DNA of 51,224 nt. Source: Terrimonas_A sp036262095 (GTDB taxonomy: Bacteria; Bacteroidota; Bacteroidia; Chitinophagales; Chitinophagaceae). The stretch covers positions 1-51,224 of the forward strand of contig DATAJQ010000223.1 in assembly GCA_036262095.1 (NCBI GenBank). The letters are read 5' to 3'. A program made the position numbers and the translations under genes. The stretch's first letter is position 1. The number at the start of each line of letters is the position of its first letter. Under the pieces are notes generated by a model. It saw nothing but the letters and a program-made list of their open reading frames with translations. It ran no database searches and was not told the DNA's origin. Shown piece by piece: positions 42,441 through 51,126 of this stretch.

Positions 42441-43847
42441 ATGGCAAAAACATTATTTGAAAAGATCTGGGAAAAACACGTCGTCAAAACCATTGAAGAT
42501 GGCCCATCCGTTTTATACATCGACAAACATTTTATTCACGAAGTAACCAGCCCTCAGGCTTTCAATGGTCTGAACAAACGGGGCATCAAAGTTTTCCGCC
42601 CGCAACAGGTAGTTGCCACAGCAGATCACAACGTGCCTACGCTGAACCAGCATCTTCCTATCAAAGAAGAATTGTCACGCCTGCAGGTGGAAGCATTGAA
42701 AAAGAATTGCGCAGAACATGGTATCGAATTATATGGCCTTGGACATCCGTTCCAGGGCATTGTGCATGTAATAGGACCTGAACTCGGCATCACTCAACCC
42801 GGCATGACCATCGTTTGTGGCGACAGCCATACATCCACACACGGAGCATTTGGCAGCATTGCCTTTGGTATCGGTACCAGTGAAGTGGAAATGGTGATGG
42901 CAACACAATGCCTGATGCAAAGCCGCCCCAAACTGATGCGCATCAACGTGGAAGGAAAGCTGAATGATGGTGTAGTAAGTAAAGACATAGTACTCTATAT
43001 CCTTTCTAAAATATCTGCCAGCGGTGCTACCGGTTATGCTGTTGAATTCGCAGGTTCAGCTATCCGCTCCCTTTCCATGGAAGCACGCATGACCATCTGC
43101 AATATGAGCATTGAAATGGGTGCCCGTTGCGGTATGATCGCTCCTGATGACACCACATTCAACTACATCAAGGGAAGAAAATTCGCACCGGAAGGAAAAG
43201 AATGGGAAGAAAAACTGGCTTACTGGAAAACATTGTATACTGACGCGGACGCTGTGTTCGACAAGGAAGTGCATATTAATGCAGCTGAAATCGAACCCAT
43301 GATCACTTACGGCACCAATCCCGGTATGGGAGTAGGAGTAACAGGACATGTTCCTTCACTCACAGAAATAGATGAAAAGGAAAAACCATCTTTTGAAAAA
43401 TCTTTGGCTTATATGGGCCTTCAGCCCGGAACAGGCATCAAAGGACAGAAAGTGGATTATGTATTCATTGGCAGTTGCACCAATTCCCGTATCGAAGACC
43501 TCCGCATGGTAGCCTCTTTCGTAAAAGGAAAACGCAAAGCAAGCGATGTGGAAGTATGGATCGTTCCGGGAAGCAAGCAGGTAGAGAAACAAGCCATAGA
43601 AGAAGGCATCGATAAAATATTTGAAGAAGCCGGCTTCCAACTCCGCCAGCCAGGTTGCAGCGCCTGCCTTGGAATGAATGAAGATAAAATTCCCGCAGGT
43701 AAATATTGCATCTCTACTTCCAACCGGAATTTTGAAGGAAGACAGGGGCAGAATGCAAGAACTTTCCTGGCAAGTCCATTAACCGCAGCGCTGGCTGCTA
43801 TCACCGGTGAAGTAGGCGATGTACGTGAACACTGGAAGAAGAATTAA
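42441..43847 (+). CDS. leuC: 3-isopropylmalate dehydratase large subunit
   Basis: 468 residues, standard length. With LeuD it isomerises 2- to 3-isopropylmalate. The aconitase-type [4Fe-4S] ligands are visible in FIGSCTNSRIEDL and PGCSACLGMN. VCGDSHTSTHGAFG and the start KTLFEKIWEKHVV are canonical for LeuC of the bacterial type. It lies between leuA and leuD with AT-rich palindromic spacers on both sides (123 and 99 bp). Confidence 0.96.
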   Translation: MAKTLFEKIWEKHVVKTIEDGPSVLYIDKHFIHEVTSPQAFNGLNKRGIKVFRPQQVVATADHNVPTLNQHLPIKEELSRLQVEALKKNCAEHGIELYGLGHPFQGIVHVIGPELGITQPGMTIVCGDSHTSTHGAFGSIAFGIGTSEVEMVMATQCLMQSRPKLMRINVEGKLNDGVVSKDIVLYILSKISASGATGYAVEFAGSAIRSLSMEARMTICNMSIEMGARCGMIAPDDTTFNYIKGRKFAPEGKEWEEKLAYWKTLYTDADAVFDKEVHINAAEIEPMITYGTNPGMGVGVTGHVPSLTEIDEKEKPSFEKSLAYMGLQPGTGIKGQKVDYVFIGSCTNSRIEDLRMVASFVKGKRKASDVEVWIVPGSKQVEKQAIEEGIDKIFEEAGFQLRQPGCSACLGMNEDKIPAGKYCISTSNRNFEGRQGQNARTFLASPLTAALAAITGEVGDVREHWKKN

Positions 43848-43940
43848 TTCAAAATGCAAAAGTAAAAATTCAAAAAAACAAGATGAAAAACCGTTAGATA
43901 TCCAAGGTTTTTGATTTTCGAATTTTTACTTTCTAATTAA
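43848..43940. repeat. AT-rich palindrome (copy C)
   Basis: The spacer after leuC has AAAAGTAAAAATTCAAAA on the left and TTTTTGATTTTCGAATTTTTAC on the right, forming an imperfect stem with a loop around 43900. It has the same word set as copies A and D. Confidence 0.65.
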
Positions 43941-43946
43941 TAATTT

Positions 43947-44543
43947 ATGAGTAAGCAAATCAATACGTTAACATCCACCGCAGTGCCACTGAACATGGAA
44001 AATGTGGACACTGACCAGATCATTCCTGCACGCTTCCTGAAAGCGACAAGCCGGGATGGTTTTGGAAAAAATCTTTTCCGCGACTGGCGTTATGAACAGG
44101 ACGATGAAAGCCGCCCGAAAAAAGACTTTGTATTAAATAACCCAATCTATAAAGGAAGCATACTTGTAGCTGCAAAGAACTTCGGTTGCGGCTCCAGCCG
44201 CGAACATGCTGCATGGGCTATTAAAGATGCAGGCTTTGACGTGGTAGTAAGCAGCTTCTTTGCTGATATCTTCAAGAACAATTCACTGAACAATTTCCTG
44301 CTTCCTGTTACTGTATCAGAAGGATTTCTTCAAAAGATATTCGCTGCAATAGAAAAAGATCCTGCTACCACGCTGGAAGTAAACCTGCCCGGACAATTCA
44401 TCCGGATCAATTCAACCGGCGAACAGGAATCATTTGATATCAACAGTTATAAAAAAACCTGCCTGCTGAACGGCTATGATGATATTGATTATCTGCTAAG
44501 CATGCGAACAGAGATTGAACAATTTGAAAATCCAGTACACTAA
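43947..44543 (+). CDS. leuD: 3-isopropylmalate dehydratase small subunit
   Basis: 198 residues, standard length. It supplies the swivel domain that partners LeuC. The start region NMENVDTDQIIPARFLK and the loop GCGSSREHAAWAIKDAGF are diagnostic. It is followed by leuB after 12 bases, the tightest join of the leu genes, so they are certainly in one transcript. Confidence 0.95.
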   Translation: MSKQINTLTSTAVPLNMENVDTDQIIPARFLKATSRDGFGKNLFRDWRYEQDDESRPKKDFVLNNPIYKGSILVAAKNFGCGSSREHAAWAIKDAGFDVVVSSFFADIFKNNSLNNFLLPVTVSEGFLQKIFAAIEKDPATTLEVNLPGQFIRINSTGEQESFDINSYKKTCLLNGYDDIDYLLSMRTEIEQFENPVH

Positions 44544-44555
44544 AGCCATACTACC

Positions 44556-45671
44556 ATGAACAAAAACATTGCAGTCATTGAAGGAGACGGGATCGGCCCC
44601 GAAGTAACCAAACAGTCCATTCGCGTTTTGAATGCAGTGGCTGAAGCATTTGGTCACGAATTCAAGTATACTTACTGTCTGATGGGCGCAGATGCCATCG
44701 ACAAAACAGGCAATCCCCTGCCCGATGAAACGATCGAAGTTTGCCTCAACAGCGACGCGATCCTTTTCGGCGCCATCGGCCACCCCAAGTATGATAATGA
44801 CCCCACTGCCAAAGTGAGACCGGAACAGGGATTATTGAAACTGCGCAAATCATTGCAGTTGTTTGCCAATATCCGTCCTGTAACAACTTACCCAGCACTT
44901 CAGCATCTCTCTCCCCTAAAAGCAAAAAACCTGGAGAATGTTGATTTCGTGATCTACCGTGAACTCACCGGTGGTATTTATTTTGGTAAGAAAGAGATCA
45001 GTGCAGACGGCAACCAGGCTTCTGACGACTGTGTGTATTCCGTAAATGAGATCGAACGCATCGCACATCTGGCTTTCCAGGCTGCACAAAAAAGAAGAAA
45101 GAAACTGACACTGGTAGATAAAGCCAATGTGCTGGAAACATCCAGGCTCTGGCGAAAAGTTGTAAAAGAGATCGCTGACCAATACAGTGATGTGGAACTG
45201 GATTTCCTTTTTGTTGACAATGCAGCCATGCAGATCATTTTAAATCCGAAACAGTTTGATGTGGTGCTCACAGAAAATATGTTCGGCGATATCATCAGTG
45301 ATGAGGCCAGTGTGATCAGCGGTTCATTGGGATTGCTTCCTTCTGCTTCCATCGGCAGTGGCTCTGCATTGTTTGAACCTATCCACGGGTCTTACCCGCA
45401 GGCAGCAGGAAAAGACATAGCGAACCCGCTGGGCTCTATCCTTTCTGCGGCCATGCTGCTCGATCATTTCGGGTTGACGGAAGAAGCAGGCCTGGTAAGA
45501 GAAGCAGTGAACTGGACTTTGCAGAATGGATTTGTAACCAAGGATATTGACCCGGTCAACTTCTACTTCACTTCCACTTTGGGAGAGCTGATCAGTGATT
45601 ACGTAAGTGGTAAAATACCCGGCTCCGTGAAGCAGGAAAATATCGAAGCGAGAAAGTCGACCATTATATAA
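44556..45671 (+). CDS. leuB: 3-isopropylmalate dehydrogenase
   Basis: 371 residues, usual length. It oxidises and decarboxylates 3-isopropylmalate with NAD+. GDGIGPEVT at the N-terminus, the substrate-binding LRKSLQLFANIRP, and LFEPIHGSYPQAAGKDIANPLG near the end are typical of LeuB rather than isocitrate dehydrogenase. It is the last leu gene before the ilv block. The following 151-bp spacer starts with palindrome copy D and continues to the ilv leader. Confidence 0.95.
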   Translation: MNKNIAVIEGDGIGPEVTKQSIRVLNAVAEAFGHEFKYTYCLMGADAIDKTGNPLPDETIEVCLNSDAILFGAIGHPKYDNDPTAKVRPEQGLLKLRKSLQLFANIRPVTTYPALQHLSPLKAKNLENVDFVIYRELTGGIYFGKKEISADGNQASDDCVYSVNEIERIAHLAFQAAQKRRKKLTLVDKANVLETSRLWRKVVKEIADQYSDVELDFLFVDNAAMQIILNPKQFDVVLTENMFGDIISDEASVISGSLGLLPSASIGSGSALFEPIHGSYPQAAGKDIANPLGSILSAAMLLDHFGLTEEAGLVREAVNWTLQNGFVTKDIDPVNFYFTSTLGELISDYVSGKIPGSVKQENIEARKSTII

Positions 45672-45770
45672 AGTCAAAAATTAAAAGTAAAAATTCAAAA
45701 TCCTCAAAATGGAAAACGATTACAGGTCCGGATTTTTTAATTTTTGAATTTTTACTTTTTAATTTTTAAG
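45672..45770. repeat. AT-rich palindrome (copy D)
   Basis: AAAAGTAAAAATTCAAAA on the left and TTTTTGAATTTTTACTTTTT on the right form a long imperfect stem around a loop with TTACAGGTCCGG. It lies directly after leuB and before the ilv leader. Confidence 0.72.
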
Positions 45771-45797
45771 AAAGTTCTTTTTCTAAAGTGAGGGATG

Positions 45798-45805
45798 TAT
45801 ATTTA
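45798..45805 (+). promoter_or_regulatory. possible -7 element of the ilv leader
   Basis: TATATTTA differs from TAnnTTTG only in the last base, 18 bases before the leader ATG. No clear -33 box. The ilv genes may also be read from upstream leu transcription. Confidence 0.3.
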
Positions 45806-45822
45806 CAAAACAGACATCCTTC

Positions 45823-45927
45823 ATGTTGAACAGCAGAATACATAACATCATCTCAGCGATTACCGCGATTATTATTGTGGTGGTGATTATTATTCCTGCA
45901 ACGCTTGGAGGTGGACATTGTATGTAA
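45823..45927 (+). CDS. ilv leader peptide, 34 residues
   Basis: ATG at 45823, TAA at 45925-45927. Ten of 34 residues are Ile, three Val, two Leu. Codons 16-24 (45868-45894) read Ile-Ile-Ile-Val-Val-Val-Ile-Ile-Ile, followed by Pro-Ala-Thr-Leu-Gly-Gly-Gly. The E. coli ilvGMEDA leader peptide ends similarly, with a Val/Ile run, Pro and Gly-rich tail. It has no homology to a protein function. It precedes an intrinsic terminator and the ilvE gene, so it is read as a stalling peptide that senses charged tRNA-Ile and tRNA-Val. Confidence 0.8.
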   Translation: MLNSRIHNIISAITAIIIVVVIIIPATLGGGHCM

Positions 45928-45977
45928 AAATCGAAACAACGAAATACGAACCCGCCTCCTCCGAGGCGGGTTTTTTT
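45907..45977 (+). promoter_or_regulatory. ilv attenuator (competing antiterminator and terminator)
   Basis: GGAGGTGG at 45907-45914 (end of the leader peptide) can pair with CCGCCTCC at 45952-45959, one G.U pair, which would block the terminator stem at 45951-45970. A ribosome stalled in the Ile/Val run leaves 45907-45914 free, so antitermination; a ribosome reaching the leader stop covers it, so termination. This logic is established for enteric ilv/leu attenuators; here it is inferred from the sequence. No strong 1:2 protector hairpin was found. Confidence 0.7.
45951..45977 (+). terminator. ilv attenuator terminator
   Basis: Perfect 8-bp stem CCCGCCTC (45951-45958) / GAGGCGGG (45963-45970) with a four-base loop and seven T, ending 24 bases before the ilvE ATG. 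It lies before the gene, not after a gene end, as expected for an attenuator. Confidence 0.92.
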
Positions 45978-46001
45978 ATATCTGTATCTAAAAAAATAAC
46001 C

Positions 46002-46922
46002 ATGGCTTCTTATTATAATGAACATACCGTGCTTTGGCTGAATGGAGAGATCGTGAAAGCTTCAGAAGCAAAAATGGACCTGTACAGCCAGTCGCTTCAC
46101 TATGGCTACTCTGTGTTTGAAGGGATCCGTTCATACAGGAATATCAACGGCGAAACAAGGATCTTCAAAGCAAAAGAGCATTATGAACGGCTGGAACAAT
46201 CAGCCCGTTTGATGAACATGCCTTATAAATGGTCTGCAGAAGAATTAACAGCGGCTAATTACGAGGTACTGAAAAGGAATAATATCCAGGATGCCTATAT
46301 CCGCCCTGTAGTGTATGCGCCTGCCAATATGAGTTTTGCTAAGAACAATGAATCTTTCATCGCCATACAGGCCTGGGAAATGCAGCCATTTCTTGGCGAC
46401 AAGCTGTTGCGGATAAAAACATCATCCTATCAACGTCCCAATCCTAAAGGCTTTAATATACAAGCGAAAGCCGGCGGGCATTATGTGAATTCCATCCTCG
46501 CCAGCCAGGAAGCGAAAGCAGCAGGATATGATGAAGCATTGCTTACAGACCTGAATGGTTATGTTGCAGAAGGGCCCGGAGCAAATGTATTTTACGAAAA
46601 AAATGGCTGCCTCTTCACTCCTTCCCTTGGAAATATCTTACCAGGCATCACCCGGGCAACCGTGCTGGAACTATGCAAAGAATTGGAGATTCCCGTTAAG
46701 GAAACACTTTTTTCACTGGACGAAATGAAAGAAGCCGATGCAGCTTTCTTCTGTGGCACAGCCGCTGAAGTGATCGGATGGGAAAGCCTTGACGATGCCA
46801 AATTCAAAAAAGACTGGAACAGTTCATTAAGCAAGCAGATCCAAACTGCTTACAAAGAACGCGTAACAGAAAAACCCCTTACCAAACAAAAACAAAAAAG
46901 CCCAAAGGAAGCAGTGGCTTAA
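46002..46922 (+). CDS. ilvE: branched-chain amino acid aminotransferase
   Basis: 306 residues from the ATG at 46002; the longer frame upstream runs through the terminator and leader. It transaminates 2-oxo acids of Ile, Val and Leu with glutamate. The PLP lysine is K156 in FNIQAKAGGHYVN, and SLHYGYSVFEGIRSY, EGPGANVFYEKNG and GILPGITRATVL-type elements (here NILPGITRATVLEL) mark class IV aminotransferases of the IlvE type. It is the first gene after the attenuator and is followed by ilvD after 33 bases. Confidence 0.93.
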   Translation: MASYYNEHTVLWLNGEIVKASEAKMDLYSQSLHYGYSVFEGIRSYRNINGETRIFKAKEHYERLEQSARLMNMPYKWSAEELTAANYEVLKRNNIQDAYIRPVVYAPANMSFAKNNESFIAIQAWEMQPFLGDKLLRIKTSSYQRPNPKGFNIQAKAGGHYVNSILASQEAKAAGYDEALLTDLNGYVAEGPGANVFYEKNGCLFTPSLGNILPGITRATVLELCKELEIPVKETLFSLDEMKEADAAFFCGTAAEVIGWESLDDAKFKKDWNSSLSKQIQTAYKERVTEKPLTKQKQKSPKEAVA

Positions 46923-46955
46923 TAAAGAACTATTCAACGACACATTGACGATACT

Positions 46956-48638
46956 ATGGCAGAACTAAACAAATACTCAAAAGTATTAACACAGGACGCA
47001 ACACAACCAGCCGCACAGGCAATGTACTATGCGATCGGTTTTAAAGAAGAAGATTTTCAGAAAGCACAGGTAGGCATTGTCAGCATGGGCTGGGATGGCA
47101 ACCCCTGCAATATGCACCTGAACGATCTGTCTGACAATATCCGTAAAAGTGTAAATGAAACAGAAGGTCTGCTGGGTCTTCGCTTCTACACCATTGGTGT
47201 AAGTGATGGCATCAGCATGGGCACCGATGGCATGCGCTACAGTCTCGTTAGCCGCGATGTGATTGCCGATAGCATTGAAACAAATGCCGGCGCACAATAC
47301 TACGATGCGCTGATCACTGTACCTGGATGCGATAAGAATATGCCCGGCTCTATCATGGCAATGGGACGTTTGAATCGCCCCTCTATCATGCTGTATGGCG
47401 GCACCATTGCTCCGGGCCATTATAAAGGAGAAGACCTGAACATCGTAAGCGCTTTTGAAGCATTGGGGCAAAAGATAGCAGGCAACCTGAACGAAGCCGA
47501 TTTTAAAGGTATCGTGCAACATGCCTGTCCCGGCGCCGGCGCCTGCGGCGGAATGTATACAGCTAATACCATGGCCAGCGCTATCGAGGCTTTGGGAATG
47601 AGCCTGCCTTATTCTTCGTCCAACCCTGCTTTAAGTACCGACAAACAAAAAGAATGTGCAGCAGTAGGTAAAGCCATCAGGCTGCTGCTGGAAAAAGATA
47701 TCAAACCGCGTGATATCATGACGCGCAAAGCATTTGAGAATGCGATCACTGTTGTAACCGTATTAGGCGGCAGCACCAATGCTGTATTGCATCTTATTGC
47801 CATAGCTAAAAGCGTTGACGTGGCATTGACGCCAGACGATTTCCAGGCTATCAGCAACCGCGTGCCGGTACTGGCTGATTTCAAACCCAGCGGAAAATAT
47901 CTTATGCAGGACCTGCACCAGCATGGTGGTGTGCCTGCTGTAATGAAATACTTGCTGAGTAAAGGTTTGCTGCATGGCGATTGCCTCACTGCAACCGGCA
48001 AAACTGTTGCAGAAAATTTAGCTGATGCACCTGATCTCGATTTTTCCAAACAACAGATCATCCAACCCCTGGAAGAGCCATTGAAGGCAACAGGTCATTT
48101 ACAGATCCTCTATGGCAATCTTGCAGAGAAAGGAAGTGTGGCCAAGATCAGCGGTAAAGAAGGTGAACGCTTTGAAGGAACAGCCCGTGTGTTTGATGGC
48201 GAAAAAGATCTTATCGCAGGTATTTCCTCCGGCAAAGTGCATGCAGGTGATGTAGTGGTGATCCGCTATATCGGTCCGCGCGGCGCACCTGGTATGCCGG
48301 AAATGCTTAAGCCAACCGGCGCCATCATTGGTGCAGGACTTGGGAAATCAGTAGCCCTCATCACCGACGGAAGATTCAGTGGCGGCACGCATGGATTTGT
48401 AGTAGGTCATATCACACCTGAAGCATTTGACGGTGGATTGATCGCGTTGGTAAACGATAACGACCTCATCGAAATCGATGCAATAAAGAACACGATCACG
48501 CTGAAAGTAAGTGAAGAAGAAATTGCCCGCAGAAAAGCTGCCTGGAAAAAACCGGCATTAAAAGCTACGAAGGGTGTTTTGTATAAATATGCAGTAAGTG
48601 TAAAAGATGCCAGTGAAGGCTGTGTAACAGATCAGTGA
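46956..48638 (+). CDS. ilvD: dihydroxy-acid dehydratase
   Basis: 560 residues, the common length of the shorter [2Fe-2S] type. It makes the 2-oxo acids of Ile and Val from dihydroxy acids. TVPGCDKNMPG and CPGAGACGGMYTANTM are the cluster- and substrate-binding blocks; GRFSGGTHGFVVGHITPEA lies near the C-terminus. Iron-sulfur cluster type is by family, not visible directly. It is followed by ilvB after 35 bases. Confidence 0.95.
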   Translation: MAELNKYSKVLTQDATQPAAQAMYYAIGFKEEDFQKAQVGIVSMGWDGNPCNMHLNDLSDNIRKSVNETEGLLGLRFYTIGVSDGISMGTDGMRYSLVSRDVIADSIETNAGAQYYDALITVPGCDKNMPGSIMAMGRLNRPSIMLYGGTIAPGHYKGEDLNIVSAFEALGQKIAGNLNEADFKGIVQHACPGAGACGGMYTANTMASAIEALGMSLPYSSSNPALSTDKQKECAAVGKAIRLLLEKDIKPRDIMTRKAFENAITVVTVLGGSTNAVLHLIAIAKSVDVALTPDDFQAISNRVPVLADFKPSGKYLMQDLHQHGGVPAVMKYLLSKGLLHGDCLTATGKTVAENLADAPDLDFSKQQIIQPLEEPLKATGHLQILYGNLAEKGSVAKISGKEGERFEGTARVFDGEKDLIAGISSGKVHAGDVVVIRYIGPRGAPGMPEMLKPTGAIIGAGLGKSVALITDGRFSGGTHGFVVGHITPEAFDGGLIALVNDNDLIEIDAIKNTITLKVSEEEIARRKAAWKKPALKATKGVLYKYAVSVKDASEGCVTDQ

Positions 48639-48673
48639 ATTTAAATTAATCAGAAGAATATTCAAACAGTTTT

Positions 48674-50422
48674 ATGGAAACATTGGAATTAAAGCAACAA
48701 GCAGACACCAAATCAAAAGCAAGATCAATCTCCGGCAGTGAAGCAGTGCTGGAAGCATTCCTTGCAGAAGGTGTGGATACTATTTTTGGTTATCCCGGCG
48801 GCGCTATCATGCCCATCTATGATGCTTTGTATGATTATAACGAGAAGCTCAGGCATATACTGGTGCGCCATGAGCAAGGTGCTATTCATGCTGCACAGGG
48901 TTATGCCCGCGCTTCGGGTGATGTGGGTGTGGTGTTTGCCACCAGTGGCCCTGGTGCTACCAACCTCGTTACAGGCCTGGCAGATGCCATGATCGATTCC
49001 ACTCCTGTAGTGTGCATCACCGGACAGGTGTTTGCACACTTGCTGGGAACAGATGCTTTCCAGGAAACTGATGTGATCAATATCACTACGCCTGTTACCA
49101 AATGGAATTTCCAGGTAACGGATGCTACGGAGATCCCTTCTGTGCTGGCCAAGGCATTTTATATCGCCAAAAGCGGAAGGCCCGGGCCTGTATTGATCGA
49201 TATTACCAAGAATGCACAATTGCAGCAATTCGATTATGAAGGATATAAAAAATGTGAGCATATCCGCAGCTATCGCCCCAAGCCGATCGTTCGAAAGGAA
49301 TATATCACCGAAGCAGCCAAACTGATCAATGCTGCAGAAAAACCATTTGTGATCTTTGGCCAGGGTGTTATTCTCGGCAATGCGGAGAGAGAATTTAAAA
49401 ATTTCATCGAGAAATCCGGTATCCCTGCAGCATGGACCATCATGGGCATGAGCGCCCTGCCTACCGATCATCCGCTGGGTGTAGGTATGCTGGGCATGCA
49501 CGGCAACTATGGTCCTAATGTGCTCACCAATGAATGTGATGTACTGATCGCAGTGGGCATGCGCTTCGACGACCGTGTTACCGGCCGCCTCGACAAATAT
49601 GCCAAGCAGGCAAAAGTGGTCCACCTTGATATTGACCCTGCCGAGATCGACAAAAATGTGAAAGCAACTGTTCCTGTTTGGGGAGATTGCAAAGAGACAT
49701 TACCGTTGCTGACTGAACTGATCGAACAAAAAGTATACCCTTCCTGGATACAGCGCTTCAAAGAATTTCAGCAAAAAGAAGAAGATAAGGTCATCAAAGA
49801 TGAACTGAACCCCACCGGCGATATTCTTACCATGGGTGAAGTGATCAAAGAATTGAATACGCTTACAAAAGGTGATGCCATCATTGTAACAGACGTGGGT
49901 CAGCACCAGATGGTAACCTGCCGCTATGCAAAGTTCAATAACAGCAGAAGCAATATCACCAGCGGTGGCCTCGGCACAATGGGCTTTGCATTGCCTGCAG
50001 CTATCGGCTCAGCGTATGGTGACCCCAAAAGAAAAACAGTGGCTGTTATCGGTGACGGTGGTTTTCAAATGACCTTACAGGAACTCGGCACCATCATGCA
50101 ATTCAAACCGGATGTAAAGATCCTGATCCTGAACAACCAGTTCCTCGGCATGGTAAGGCAATGGCAACAACTCTTCCATGAAAAAAGATATTCTTTCGTG
50201 GATATCACCAGCCCTGATTTTGTGCAGGTGGCCAAAGGGTTTGGCATTCCGGGTAAAAGCATTTCAAAACGCGAAGACCTGGTAAGTTCATTGAAGGAAA
50301 TGCTGGACCATGAGGGAAGCTTCTTACTGGAAGTTATGGTGGGGAAAGAGAACAATGTGTTCCCGATGGTGCCGCAGGGGCGTGGTGTGGCGGAGATTGT
50401 GCTTTCCCGTGAAGAAGTCTGA
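48674..50422 (+). CDS. ilvB: acetolactate synthase catalytic subunit
   Basis: 582 residues, usual length. It condenses pyruvate with pyruvate or 2-oxobutyrate using ThDP and FAD. FGYPGGAIMPIYD and RHEQGAIHAAQGYARASG (with the catalytic E67) mark the N-terminal ThDP domain; GDGGFQMTLQEL followed by ILILNNQFLGMVRQWQ is the ThDP/Mg-binding motif. ilvN follows after 60 bases, and the pair forms the holoenzyme. Confidence 0.95.
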   Translation: METLELKQQADTKSKARSISGSEAVLEAFLAEGVDTIFGYPGGAIMPIYDALYDYNEKLRHILVRHEQGAIHAAQGYARASGDVGVVFATSGPGATNLVTGLADAMIDSTPVVCITGQVFAHLLGTDAFQETDVINITTPVTKWNFQVTDATEIPSVLAKAFYIAKSGRPGPVLIDITKNAQLQQFDYEGYKKCEHIRSYRPKPIVRKEYITEAAKLINAAEKPFVIFGQGVILGNAEREFKNFIEKSGIPAAWTIMGMSALPTDHPLGVGMLGMHGNYGPNVLTNECDVLIAVGMRFDDRVTGRLDKYAKQAKVVHLDIDPAEIDKNVKATVPVWGDCKETLPLLTELIEQKVYPSWIQRFKEFQQKEEDKVIKDELNPTGDILTMGEVIKELNTLTKGDAIIVTDVGQHQMVTCRYAKFNNSRSNITSGGLGTMGFALPAAIGSAYGDPKRKTVAVIGDGGFQMTLQELGTIMQFKPDVKILILNNQFLGMVRQWQQLFHEKRYSFVDITSPDFVQVAKGFGIPGKSISKREDLVSSLKEMLDHEGSFLLEVMVGKENNVFPMVPQGRGVAEIVLSREEV

Positions 50423-50482
50423 TAAACGCGAATGGGGCGAATGGTTTACAAAATTTGAAGTTGAATTAAAATATGAAATGTT

Positions 50483-51073
50483 ATGCTTAAGCAGGAATAT
50501 ACAATAACGGTTTATACAGAAAATCAGATTGGTTTATTGAACAGGATCGCGATCATTTTTTCCAGGAGGAAGATCAATGTGGAAAGTTTGAACACCTCTC
50601 CTTCTGAAGTGGACAGTGTTCATCGTTTTACGATCGTGATCAATGAAACGGAAGACGTGGTAAGAAAGCTCTGCCGCCAGATAGAAAAGCAGGTGGAAGT
50701 GCTGAAAGCTTATTACAACACCAACGAAGAGATCGTGTGGCAGGAGCTGGCTTTGTATAAAGTACCTACCGATATTATTGCGGCAGAAGTGAAAGTGGAA
50801 CGTTTGCTTCGGGAGCATGGTGCCAAAGCAGTAGTGATCCGTAAGGACTATACTGTTTTTGAAGTGGCCGGCCACCGCGAGGAAACAGACAACCTGATCA
50901 AAGTGCTGGAGCCATTTGGGTTGATAGAGTTTGTCAGGAGTGCCAGGGTGGCTATCATAAAAGACAGTGATGGCTTCCATGAAAAGCTGAAAGAATTTGA
51001 ATACAGGGAGCCGGGAGAAAATGCAGCGGAGAACGAGTATCTGAATGAGAATGAGAAAGTTTTTTCGATGTAG
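50483..51073 (+). CDS. ilvN: acetolactate synthase regulatory subunit
   Basis: 196 residues. It gives feedback control by valine to the IlvB enzyme. An N-terminal ACT domain (YTITVYTENQIGLLNRIAIIFSRRKINVESLNTSPSE) is followed by a C-terminal ACT-like domain (~residues 80-165; VKVERLLREHGAKAVVIRKDYTVFEVAGHREETDNL). The tail is acidic and may be disordered. It lies between ilvB and ilvC with a 53-base gap to the latter. Confidence 0.93.
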   Translation: MLKQEYTITVYTENQIGLLNRIAIIFSRRKINVESLNTSPSEVDSVHRFTIVINETEDVVRKLCRQIEKQVEVLKAYYNTNEEIVWQELALYKVPTDIIAAEVKVERLLREHGAKAVVIRKDYTVFEVAGHREETDNLIKVLEPFGLIEFVRSARVAIIKDSDGFHEKLKEFEYREPGENAAENEYLNENEKVFSM

Positions 51074-51126
51074 AACAGTAAATAACTAAACGCTTATAAT
51101 TTTTAAACTTTTAAACAACAATACAA

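Noticed and set aside
45918..46001. An in-frame extension that would start ilvE at 45918
   Set aside because: It would translate the attenuator terminator and overlap the leader peptide stop; the ATG at 46002 gives the normal IlvE N-terminus.
48725..49624. A 299-residue minus-strand frame inside ilvB
   Set aside because: IlvB is certain; the antisense frame has no domain and is a codon-bias artefact.
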